Shown piece by piece: positions 33,906 to 41,627 of a stretch of DNA of 64,000 bases. Positions within the stretch are counted from its first letter, which is position 1; every line of letters starts with the position of its first letter. The notes beneath the pieces are model-generated. The model made no database searches, was not told the origin of the DNA, and saw only the letters and a program-made list of their open reading frames with translations. A program made the translations under genes and the position numbers. This stretch comes from Polyangium spumosum (lineage in GTDB: Bacteria; Myxococcota_A; Polyangia; Polyangiales; Polyangiaceae): the NCBI RefSeq assembly GCF_009649845.1, contig NZ_WJIE01000005.1:248001-312000 (forward strand), read 5' to 3'.

Positions 33906-34717
33906 CAGAACACCACGAGCCCGACGAAGAGGCCCCCTCCGATCGAACGATAGAGCCGGTACGGCTCGCCGCCCCGCACCTCGTCGATACGCAGGCGCGC
34001 GCCCACCTGCAAGAGCCCGCGGCTCACGCCGAGCTCGACGTCGTGCTCCTGGAGCGAGAGCTCGTTCGTCGTGATCGGCACGAAGCGGTAGTTCGTTTGA
34101 AGTCCAACGGTCTCGGTGGGGAAGATGCGGAAGCGCGCGAGGGCGAACGCCGCGCCGTGATAACCCGGGTCGAGCCAGACGGGGCGGCCGAGCTCGAAGG
34201 CCCCGCCCACGCCGAGGACAAACGATCCCGGCGCCCGGCCCTTCCAGCGAAGCGGCGCGACGAGGCCCGCGCCCGAGACGCCAATCTCGACCCGCGCATT
34301 CTCGTCGAACCCGATCGGGCCGCCGTGCAGGTGAATCTCGAAGCCGAGCCGCTCGTGCGGAAAACGCACGACGTCGAGGTCGATGACGCCGACGAGGACG
34401 TCGTAACGCGCGAGCGTGCCAAACCCGAGCCGCTTGAGGCCACGCACGTACAGGACACCCGCGCCGAGCCGCGCCATCTCCACCGTCGAGCGCTCGCGCG
34501 GCGCAGGCTGACCCGCGGCCAGCGCATGGGGAGCCGGGGCGGGATCGGGCGGCGGCGGCGGGAGCTCGGGCAGAGGATCGTCGGGCGGGGGCGTGACGTA
34601 GGCCGGCGGCGCCGCGCCGAGCACGAAGGGCGCGAGGGCGCAAAGGCAGAAAAGAGCGCCGGGGACGGCGCGAGCCCTCTGTCGTGAAGCTCGAATTTTC
34701 GTGGCAGTCGCGCGCAT
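33905..34717 (-). CDS. Secreted or outer-membrane β-barrel-like protein
   Basis: A 270-aa protein with an N-terminal signal (ALFCLCALAPFVLGA), a Pro-rich segment (~38-65) and then ~190 residues of alternating hydrophobic strands and Gly turns (LGAGVLYVRGLKRLGFG, FVLGVGGAFELGRPV, and a final GGGLFVGLVVF ending in Phe). That pattern, including the terminal aromatic residue, fits a small outer-membrane β-barrel. Cargo or function unknown. GGTGAGCC precedes the ATG. It heads a two-gene operon with the lipoprotein gene at 33204. Confidence 0.6.
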   Translation of the reverse strand: MRATATKIRASRQRARAVPGALFCLCALAPFVLGAAPPAYVTPPPDDPLPELPPPPPDPAPAPHALAAGQPAPRERSTVEMARLGAGVLYVRGLKRLGFGTLARYDVLVGVIDLDVVRFPHERLGFEIHLHGGPIGFDENARVEIGVSGAGLVAPLRWKGRAPGSFVLGVGGAFELGRPVWLDPGYHGAAFALARFRIFPTETVGLQTNYRFVPITTNELSLQEHDVELGVSRGLLQVGARLRIDEVRGGEPYRLYRSIGGGLFVGLVVF

Positions 34718-34832
34718 GGCTCACCCGCGTGGGACGAGGCGGACCTTACCACGATCGGTCGAACTTTGATATCCTCGGCCCGCCGCCACTCCGGGCGGAC
34801 GCGGCTCCTTTCTTTTGCGCGACGAGGACGAC

Positions 34833-36611
34833 ATGACCGGCATGCGCTCATTCCATCGCTCGATGTCCCGGCGGGGCAAACCCCTGCTCTCCTTGCTCCT
34901 CGCCTCGAGCGTCTCGCTCGCGGCGGCCTCCTGCGGCGACGACGGCAAGCCCGGCGGCAGGACGGGCGGCTCGACGACGGGCGGCACGCGGAACACCACG
35001 TGCGAGAAGGGCGAGAGCAAGGGCGAGGTGATGGCGCCCGAATACAAGATGACGCTCAAAGGGGAGACGAGCTGGTTCGCCTCGCCCGTGGTGCGTGACC
35101 TCGACGGCGACGGGAAACGTGAGCTCATCGCGGCGTATTATTCGGTCTTCGTGCACGACGCGGAGGGCAACGTACTCGCGAAGGCCGAGGGCGGCGAGGG
35201 GCGCGTCTATGCCCCACACGTCGTCGCCGACCTCGAAGGCGACGGGCTCGTGGACATCGTGTACGGCAGCGATCACGAGGTCTGGGCTTACGAGTGGAAG
35301 GACAAGACGCTCGTGCAAAAAGCGGGGTTCCCCGTCAGCACGACGACGGCGGACAACGCGCCCGAGGTGCGCGGCATGGCCGCGGGGGACCTCGACGGCG
35401 ACGGCGCGCTCGAGATCGTCGTGACCACGACCCAGACGGCGAGCACGGAGAACGGCGGCGCGCAGGTCTTCGCCTTCCGCGCCGACGGATCGCTGCACCA
35501 GCCGGCGGGGCTCGCTTTCCCGGCGTGGCCCCGCTACAACAACCTCACGGGCGCGGGGAACGACGCCGATCGGAATGGCATGGGCCACGCGGGATACGGC
35601 TGCTATGGGCTCAACGTGGCGATCGGGAACATCGACGACGACCCGGAGCTCGAGGTGCTCGCGACCTACGACAACCACCACATCCAGGCCTTCAACCACG
35701 ACGGCGTGGCCGTCGACGCCGCGCCGTTCTTCACGAACCGCGGCAGCGAGTGGGACGGCCAGCGTTTGACCTGGGGCCAGTTCATCCGCTGGGCCGATCC
35801 GAAGGTCGAGGCGGACCATTACAACCTGCACACGGGCGAGTGGCCGCACCCCTCGTTCGCCGAGTGGCTGCAATGGACGGCGTCACCGCCGAACGTGGTC
35901 GACCTCGACCTCGACGGGAAAAACGAGGTGCTGGGCGTGCCGAACATCGAGAAAAACGAGCCGTACGAGACGCAGGCCTACGCGATCATGGTGCTCGAAG
36001 GCGCGCACGGCGACGGGAGCCGCTCGGCCATGCGAAAGCCGGGCTGGGAGACCTTGCCGCGCGGGGAAAAACCGATCGAGGTGGAAGGTTATTACCCGCC
36101 CGGCGGCGTGCCGGCGGCGACGACCGTGAACATCCAGGGTGACGACAAACCCGAGATCGTGGCGCCGTTCAACGACGGGTTCGTCTATGCGTTCGGCGCG
36201 GACGCGAAGCAGATCTGGCGCTTCAATTACACGCACGGAAAATCGATCATGTTCGCGACCGAGGTGGTCGTGGCCGACCTGAACCAGGACGGCTCGCCCG
36301 AGCTGCTCTTCGCCACGTACGGCGATCCGGACGTGCTCGACTCGGGGTACCTCGTGGTCCTCGGCGCGGACGGGACGCTCCTGCACGACGTGCCGCTCCA
36401 CAACACGGGCCAGCAAAATGGCAATGGCAACGGCGCGCCCGCGGCGCCGGCCGTCGGGGACCTCGACGGCGACGGGCAGCTCGAGATCTTCGTGCAGACA
36501 TTCGAACACGGCCTCGACGTCTTCACCGTGCCCGGATCGGCCGAGAATTGCCTGCTCTGGTCCACCGCGCGCGGCGGGCCGCTCCGCATGGGGCAGCCGA
36601 ACGGGGATTGA
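34833..36611 (+). CDS. FG-GAP/VCBS-repeat lipoprotein
   Basis: A 592-aa lipoprotein, lipid Cys ~34 (VSLAAASC), short Gly/Thr linker, then a repeat domain. At least eight FG-GAP-type calcium-loop motifs can be read: DLDGDGKREL, DLEGDGLVDI, DLDGDGALEI, NIDDDPELEV, DLDLDGKNEV, NIQGDDKPEI, DLNQDGSPEL and DLDGDGQLEI. Together they should form an integrin-like β-propeller stabilised by Ca. Likely exposed on the cell surface in adhesion or glycan binding. ATG 34833 has GAGGACGAC just upstream; TTG 34815 is an alternative. Confidence 0.85.
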   Translation: MTGMRSFHRSMSRRGKPLLSLLLASSVSLAAASCGDDGKPGGRTGGSTTGGTRNTTCEKGESKGEVMAPEYKMTLKGETSWFASPVVRDLDGDGKRELIAAYYSVFVHDAEGNVLAKAEGGEGRVYAPHVVADLEGDGLVDIVYGSDHEVWAYEWKDKTLVQKAGFPVSTTTADNAPEVRGMAAGDLDGDGALEIVVTTTQTASTENGGAQVFAFRADGSLHQPAGLAFPAWPRYNNLTGAGNDADRNGMGHAGYGCYGLNVAIGNIDDDPELEVLATYDNHHIQAFNHDGVAVDAAPFFTNRGSEWDGQRLTWGQFIRWADPKVEADHYNLHTGEWPHPSFAEWLQWTASPPNVVDLDLDGKNEVLGVPNIEKNEPYETQAYAIMVLEGAHGDGSRSAMRKPGWETLPRGEKPIEVEGYYPPGGVPAATTVNIQGDDKPEIVAPFNDGFVYAFGADAKQIWRFNYTHGKSIMFATEVVVADLNQDGSPELLFATYGDPDVLDSGYLVVLGADGTLLHDVPLHNTGQQNGNGNGAPAAPAVGDLDGDGQLEIFVQTFEHGLDVFTVPGSAENCLLWSTARGGPLRMGQPNGD

Positions 36612-36624
36612 GGTTCGACGGTTC

Positions 36625-36647
36625 GGGGGCTCGCCGATCGAGCCCCC
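36625..36647. terminator. Terminator-like hairpin between convergent genes
   Basis: A 9-bp perfect stem, GGGGGCTCG (36625-36633) with CGAGCCCCC (36639-36647) around a 5-base loop, sits in the 43-bp space between the FG-GAP gene and the selenoprotein gene. No T-tract follows on either strand, so it may slow or protect rather than fully terminate transcripts. Confidence 0.5.
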
Positions 36648-36654
36648 TCCCCGT

Positions 36655-37014
36655 TCACACCTTCCCCGTCCCGAGGACGTCCGCGTAAATCTCGGGATCG
36701 AACCCCACCACGAGCGTCTTTCCCACCCGCATCGTGGGGGCCCGGAGGCCGCCGGTCGGCCCGAGCAGGGCGCCGAGCACCTCCTCGTCCGGCGGGCGAG
36801 CGCGCATGTCCAGCGTGACGCGTTTTTTCCCTTTCACCGCCACGACCCGCTCGGCCTTTCGAGCGAGCGCGAGCGCGCCCTCCTCGCCGAGCTTCGCCTT
36901 GCCCGCGTCGACCATCTCCGCGATCACCACGTTTTCTTGCGCGAGAAACTCCCGCGCTCGGGTGCACGAGGTTCACCCCTTGCGGTGATAATACCAGTCG
37001 GCTCGTTCGCTCAT
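36655..37014 (-). CDS. ArsC/Spx-like thioredoxin-fold selenoprotein, UGA read as Sec14
   Basis: Reading from ATG 37014, preceded by AAAGGAGGAATTC (a perfect ribosome binding site), the frame runs MSERADWYYHRKG, then TGA at 36975-36973, then TSCTRAREFL and on without interruption to a TGA at 36657, giving 119 residues. With UGA as selenocysteine the motif is U14-T-S-C17, exactly where ArsC/Spx-like proteins have CxxC before a helix. The cis-Pro region (LRAPTMRVGKTLVVGF) is intact, so this is unlikely to be a decayed gene. Expected role: thiol or selenol redox reaction in the cytoplasm; an arsenate target is not assured. A caller unaware of Sec would report only a 91-residue fragment from GTG 36930. 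Confidence 0.85.
36939..36957 (-). promoter_or_regulatory. Candidate bacterial SECIS hairpin
   Basis: On the coding strand, 15 bases after the UGA, GCGCGGGAGTTTCTCGCGC folds with GCGC/GCGC and GAG/CUC stems, a bulged GG and an apical GUUUC or UUU loop. A G-U at the start of the loop, ~23 bases from the UGA, is what SelB-recognised bacterial SECIS elements require. The stem is short, so this is a candidate only. Confidence 0.45.
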
Positions 37015-37157
37015 GAATTCCTCCTTTCCCGGATACCTCGCAGGTTTTACCGGGAACGTCAAGCCGTTCTCGATCGGAAGGGGTTGCTTCGGTCCGCCCG
37101 TGCGTCCTAGACTCGGCGGCCCGCGCTGTCCGTCGTCTCTCGTCAGGGGTCCGCACC

Positions 37158-38462
37158 ATGAGCGTCTCCACTCTCGGCGACTCTGCCGCAGCCCAGGCGC
37201 CCTCGCTGCGGCGCAGGCTCACGTTGTTCGACGTCCTCTGCATCGGCGTGAACGCCACGGTGGGATCGGGCGTGTTCGCGCTGCCCGACGACATGCACCG
37301 GGTGATGGGCGGGTTCTCCCCGCTCTCGTTCGCGCTCTGCGCGCTGCTCCTGATGCCGGTGGCCCTCTGCTTCGCCGAGCTCGCGGGCAGGCACGCCGAG
37401 ACGGGCGGGACGTACCTTTATGCGCGTAATGCGTTCGGGGACCAGGCCGGCTTCCTCGTCGGGTGGTTTTGCTGGGCGAACACGTTCGTGAGCTGGGCGG
37501 CGAACGCGAGCCTCTTCGTGGAGCTCGTCGGGATCCGCGGGCCGTTCGTGGGATCAATCGGGGCCGCGGCGGTCGTGGTGGCGCTCGGGGTCGTGAATTA
37601 TTTCGGCGTGAAGCCGGGCGCGTGGGTTGTGAACGCGATGACGATCGGCAAGATCGGCGCGATCCTGTGTTTCCTCGTGGTCGCGGCGTCGCTCTTCGAT
37701 CCGTCGCGGCTCGGGGGAAAACTCCCGCTCGGCGCGCTCGGCGTGGGGCAAGGCGTGTATCTCGCGCTCTTCCCGCTGCAGGGTTTCGAGGTGACGCCGA
37801 TCCCGGCGGGCGAGACGCAAAACCCACAACGAAACGTGCCGCTCGGGACGCTCGGGGCGCTGTCGATCTCGGCGCTGCTGTTCATCGTGGTGCAGGCGGT
37901 GCTCGTGTCGGTGTATCCGAAGATCGGCGAGCCGTCGGGCCAGCCGCTCGTCGACGCGGCGAAATTCGTGGGGCCGACGATCGGCGCGATCGTGGTCGCC
38001 GGCAGCCTGCTCTCGGTCGGAGGATTCACGGCGGGCAGCGCGCTCGGGTCGCCGCGATATGCGCAGGCGATCGCGGCGCATGGCCTCATGCCCGCGGGGC
38101 TCGCGCGGGTCCACGGGCGCTGGGGGACGCCACACGTGGCGATCTTCTGGACGACGGCGATCACGGCGGTGCTCGCGTTTTTCTTCGATTATCGGCGCCT
38201 CGTGGGGATGAGCAACATCACGATCGTGATCCAGTACCTCTTCACGTGCCTCGCGGTGCCGGTGCTGCGGAAGAAGGACGGCGAATCGCAGGGCTTCCGG
38301 GTGCCAGGCGGGAAGATCATTCCTTTCGTCGGGGCGGCGGGATCGGTCGGGCTGCTCGCCGGCGCGGAGAAGCCGGAGTTCTTGTTCGCCGCGGCGACGC
38401 TCGTGCTCGGGATCCTGGTCGCGGTGGGCACGAAAAAGATCACGAGCGCGCCTCGCTCGTGA
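37158..38462 (+). CDS. APC-family amino acid/polyamine permease
   Basis: A 434-aa membrane protein with ~12 hydrophobic segments. The first helix has the broken GVNATVGSGVFALP motif that binds the substrate amino and carboxyl groups in APC transporters, and the second holds CFAELAGRHAETGGTYLYAR. These secondary transporters import amino acids with protons or exchange them. The substrate cannot be assigned. It is divergent from the selenoprotein gene across 143 bp, and is a single-gene unit. Confidence 0.87.
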   Translation: MSVSTLGDSAAAQAPSLRRRLTLFDVLCIGVNATVGSGVFALPDDMHRVMGGFSPLSFALCALLLMPVALCFAELAGRHAETGGTYLYARNAFGDQAGFLVGWFCWANTFVSWAANASLFVELVGIRGPFVGSIGAAAVVVALGVVNYFGVKPGAWVVNAMTIGKIGAILCFLVVAASLFDPSRLGGKLPLGALGVGQGVYLALFPLQGFEVTPIPAGETQNPQRNVPLGTLGALSISALLFIVVQAVLVSVYPKIGEPSGQPLVDAAKFVGPTIGAIVVAGSLLSVGGFTAGSALGSPRYAQAIAAHGLMPAGLARVHGRWGTPHVAIFWTTAITAVLAFFFDYRRLVGMSNITIVIQYLFTCLAVPVLRKKDGESQGFRVPGGKIIPFVGAAGSVGLLAGAEKPEFLFAAATLVLGILVAVGTKKITSAPRS

Positions 38463-38472
38463 ATGCCTTGTC

Positions 38473-40056
38473 TCACGCGAGGAGCTGCTTCGCCACGATG
38501 TAGCCCGAGCCGCCGCCGACGCCGTGGCCGGGCCACGTGGCCGCGCCGATCATGTACAGGTTCGGCACCTGCGTGCGATGGCTCGGCTGGCCGGCGATCG
38601 GGCGCAGGAAGTAGCTCTGCGCGAGGTCGTGCGCGCCGCCATAAGGATCACCATCGCCCGCATTGGGGTTGAATCGAGCCAGATCGGCGGGCCCGATCAC
38701 GCGCCGCGCCAGGATGGAGCTCTTCAGGTTGGGCACGTGTTTCGCCGCGATCTCGAGCACGCGGTCCGCGAAGCGATTCTTGAGGTCGTCGTTCCAGACC
38801 CCGTCGCCCACGTCGATGAGCCCAGCCGCGTCGCCCCGCGCGCGGCGCGGCACTTCCAGCATCTGCAGGCGCGCCACGGCCTTCCCGGGGGGCACCCGCG
38901 CCGGGTCGAGCGCCGAGGGGACGTCGAACGAAATGGTGGGCTCGGCGGGCAAGAGGCCGCGGGCGGCCTCGTTGATGGCCCTGGAGAGGCCGTCGAGGCC
39001 CGTCGTGAGGTGGACGAGGCCGCCTCTCCGGAGGCGTTCGTCCGGGAAATCGGGCGGCGCGGAGAGCGCCAGGTGGACCTGCACCGCGCCTCGACCATAA
39101 CGAAACCCCTTCGCTTGCCGCTCGATCTCCGGGTGCACCACGCCCGTACCCGCGAGGAGCTTCAGATAGAGCTGATCGGGGTTCGTCGAGGCGATCACGG
39201 CGCGCCGCGCGTGGTACCTCTCCCCATCGGCCGTGACGACCCCCCTCGCCTCGCCCCCTTCGACGAGGATACGCTCGACGGCGCAATGGGATCGAATCTC
39301 GCCGCCATGGTCCTCGATCAGCCGGACGAGCGCCTTGACGAGCATCTCGCTCCCTCCCGCCGGCGTGGGCACGCCGCCGCTCAGCACGGACAGGAGAAAA
39401 AGCGTGAGCCAGAAGGCGCTGTTCGGCTCCTCGGGGCCGCGCCCGGCGTGGAGGAGCCAGGGCGAGATCAAGCCACGAAACACCTCGGATCGGAAGCGCG
39501 TCTCCAGGAGGTCCCGCGCCGACATCATGAAATCGGCCGCGAAGGACGAGAGGCCCAGCCCGCCTTCGCCGAGCATGAGCTTCCGGATGAATGCATTCGC
39601 CTCGGGGGACGCGAGGTTCATGGAGAACAGAGGGAAGATCGACCCCGCGTGGGCCGAAAAACCCTCGATCAGCTTCATGAATGCCGCGCCGTCGCCGGGC
39701 GCGAGGCGGTCGAGCTCCGCGACGCTCGCCGCCGGGTCGCGGAAGAGGACGGAGCTGCGCCCGCCGGGCATGGAGACGCCCGCGGGGATGTCGCAATTGA
39801 GATAATGGAGGCCACGCGCCTCGAGCTCGTCGCGGAGCTCCGCATACGCAGGCCCCGTGACGAAGAGCGGGTGGGCCGTGGCATAGGTGTCGTGGACGAA
39901 TCCCGGCAGGGTGAGCTCCTCCGTGCGTACGAAGCCGCCGGGCCTGTCGTTCTTCTCGAGGACCAGCACGCTCCACCCCGCCCGCGCGAGGTAAGCGGCG
40001 GCGATGAGCGCATTGTGGCCGCCGCCGATGAAAATCGCGTCATGAGATCTCGTCAT
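38473..40056 (-). CDS. Phytoene desaturase-like FAD oxidoreductase
   Basis: A 527-aa flavoprotein. N-terminal dinucleotide-binding motif DAIFIGGGHNALIAAAYLARAGWSVLVLE (GxGxxN variant), followed by RPGGFVRTEE as in the carotenoid desaturase/isomerase (CrtI, CrtISO, COG1233) superfamily, and a C-terminal FAD motif in MIGAATWPGHGVGGGSG. Members also include retinol saturases and uncharacterised oxidoreductases. No other carotenoid gene is nearby, so a carotenoid substrate is not assured. ATG 40056 has GGAGGACGTTCG upstream. Confidence 0.82.
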   Translation of the reverse strand: MTRSHDAIFIGGGHNALIAAAYLARAGWSVLVLEKNDRPGGFVRTEELTLPGFVHDTYATAHPLFVTGPAYAELRDELEARGLHYLNCDIPAGVSMPGGRSSVLFRDPAASVAELDRLAPGDGAAFMKLIEGFSAHAGSIFPLFSMNLASPEANAFIRKLMLGEGGLGLSSFAADFMMSARDLLETRFRSEVFRGLISPWLLHAGRGPEEPNSAFWLTLFLLSVLSGGVPTPAGGSEMLVKALVRLIEDHGGEIRSHCAVERILVEGGEARGVVTADGERYHARRAVIASTNPDQLYLKLLAGTGVVHPEIERQAKGFRYGRGAVQVHLALSAPPDFPDERLRRGGLVHLTTGLDGLSRAINEAARGLLPAEPTISFDVPSALDPARVPPGKAVARLQMLEVPRRARGDAAGLIDVGDGVWNDDLKNRFADRVLEIAAKHVPNLKSSILARRVIGPADLARFNPNAGDGDPYGGAHDLAQSYFLRPIAGQPSHRTQVPNLYMIGAATWPGHGVGGGSGYIVAKQLLA

Positions 40057-40152
40057 CGAACGTCCTCCGTCCGCGACGAGAAGAACCAATCGTATGACCG
40101 CTGTCAAGGGCGCAGCAGCCCACGCGGCTCGACGCCGTTCGTGGCGCCACCT

Positions 40153-41466
40153 TCAAGCCGCGGAGGGCGCGCTCGGCTGTTTTTGCCGATCGACGATGTC
40201 GCGGAGGACCTCGGCGAGGCGGCCAGCGATCGCGCGGCGGTGATAAGGTTCGAGGCCCTCGGGCCGGGCGGAGAGGAGCGGCTCGCCGCGCTGGAACGTC
40301 TTTGCGACGTCCTCGAGCGCCTCGGCAATGGCGGCAGGCTCGCGCGGGTGCACGACGCGGCCGAGCCGATGCCGCTCGACGAGGCGCGAGAGCGCGCCCT
40401 CGGGCGCGAGCGCGAGGCAAGGCCGACCGACGGCCATGATGTCGAAGATCTTGCCCGGATAAATGGCCGCATTGCCGGGGATGTCGTCGACGATCACCAG
40501 CGCGAGGTGGCTCTCGGCGAGGAGCGAGAGCGCCTCGTCGTGCGGGCGGAAGCCGAGGTGGCGGACCATGGGCAGCGGATCCGCCTCGAAGACGGCGCGC
40601 TCGGTGTCGACGACGCGGCCGACGAACCGGATGTCGAAGAGGTCCGCGAGCCTCGGCGCGCGCTCGGCGAGGAGGCGGAGCCCGGCGAAGAGACCACGCG
40701 GCGAGGTATGCCAGAAGGTCGTCCCGGCATAGGTGGCGACGAGCTTGCGCCCCGGCGCATACGGGAGCGGTGGAGGCGCGCCGCGGACGTGGGCGAAATC
40801 GTCCGGATCGTAGCCGTTCGTCAAGGTGACGACGCGGCCCTCGTCGAGGTCGCGATACCGCGCGAGCAGGTTCTCGCGGAACGTATCGGTCGCCGTGAGG
40901 ATCCGCGCGGCGCGCCGGACGAGGGCGGGCTCGATCGCGTCGATCGCGCGGGCGAGGAGCGGCCCGCCGTGCATTTCGTAGGTGGCCGCCGTGCGCCATT
41001 CGTCACGATAGTCGAGGATGAACGGGACACGCGCGAGCGGGCCGAGCAAAAACGGCGAAAAGGGCGGGCCGCTGACGAGGACGGCGTCGACGTCCGCCGA
41101 GAGGCGGCGGATCGCCGGGGCGGCCGCGGGCAGCCAGAGGACCTGCGGGTCGGGGACGAGCGCGGCGGAGGCAAAGCGCGCGAGGGCGCGGCGCGCCCCC
41201 GAGAGGCGGCCCTTGGAGGCGGCGCCGCGCCAGACGGCGGCTTTTTTCTCGTAACTCGGCTCGAGGGTGCGTACGCGGACGACCTTCACTTCGGCCGGGA
41301 CGTCGCGCAGCAAGGATTCGTCCCGGATGGGGACGGACGGGTTTTCCGCCGTGAGCACGGTGGTCTCGACGCCGCAGGAAGGCAGGTACTTGGCGAACTT
41401 GGTGACGCGCTGGACGGCGACGCCGCCGACGGGCGGAAAAGCGTACGAGACGATGAGCAGGCGCAA
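40153..41466 (-). CDS. Glycosyltransferase, GT4-like
   Basis: A 437-aa GT-B-fold glycosyltransferase. N-terminal Rossmann half begins LLIVSYAFPPVGGVAVQRV with the Gly-Gly loop typical of acceptor binding; the C-terminal half has LVATYAGTTFWHTSPRGLF and DDIPGNAAIYPGKIFDIMAVGRPCLAL, the position of the nucleotide-sugar-binding E-x7-E segment (here PGKIFDIMA). It probably adds a sugar to a polysaccharide or lipid on the cytoplasmic face. Start is TTG at 41466 with a G-rich ribosome binding site. The FAD oxidoreductase gene follows 96 bases downstream. Confidence 0.82.
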   Translation of the reverse strand: MRLLIVSYAFPPVGGVAVQRVTKFAKYLPSCGVETTVLTAENPSVPIRDESLLRDVPAEVKVVRVRTLEPSYEKKAAVWRGAASKGRLSGARRALARFASAALVPDPQVLWLPAAAPAIRRLSADVDAVLVSGPPFSPFLLGPLARVPFILDYRDEWRTAATYEMHGGPLLARAIDAIEPALVRRAARILTATDTFRENLLARYRDLDEGRVVTLTNGYDPDDFAHVRGAPPPLPYAPGRKLVATYAGTTFWHTSPRGLFAGLRLLAERAPRLADLFDIRFVGRVVDTERAVFEADPLPMVRHLGFRPHDEALSLLAESHLALVIVDDIPGNAAIYPGKIFDIMAVGRPCLALAPEGALSRLVERHRLGRVVHPREPAAIAEALEDVAKTFQRGEPLLSARPEGLEPYHRRAIAGRLAEVLRDIVDRQKQPSAPSAA

Positions 41467-41627
41467 GACCGATCCCCCCAGTCCACGATGGTTCCAATGC
41501 CCGGGCCAACGATTGCACGGCGGCGAAGGCCGGGCAAATGGGGCTCCTCCGTGAGCGGCGAGAGCGTCCCGGGCGCCGTTTTTGTCCTTGGCGCCCCGCC
41601 GGGATCTCGCGTAGAGATACGCCTGCC

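Noticed and set aside
36655-36930. Treating the 91-codon frame as a complete hypothetical protein or as a pseudogene broken by a nonsense mutation.
   Set aside because: The frame upstream of the UGA is intact, has a perfect ribosome binding site and puts UGA at the redox-active position. Selenocysteine explains this better.
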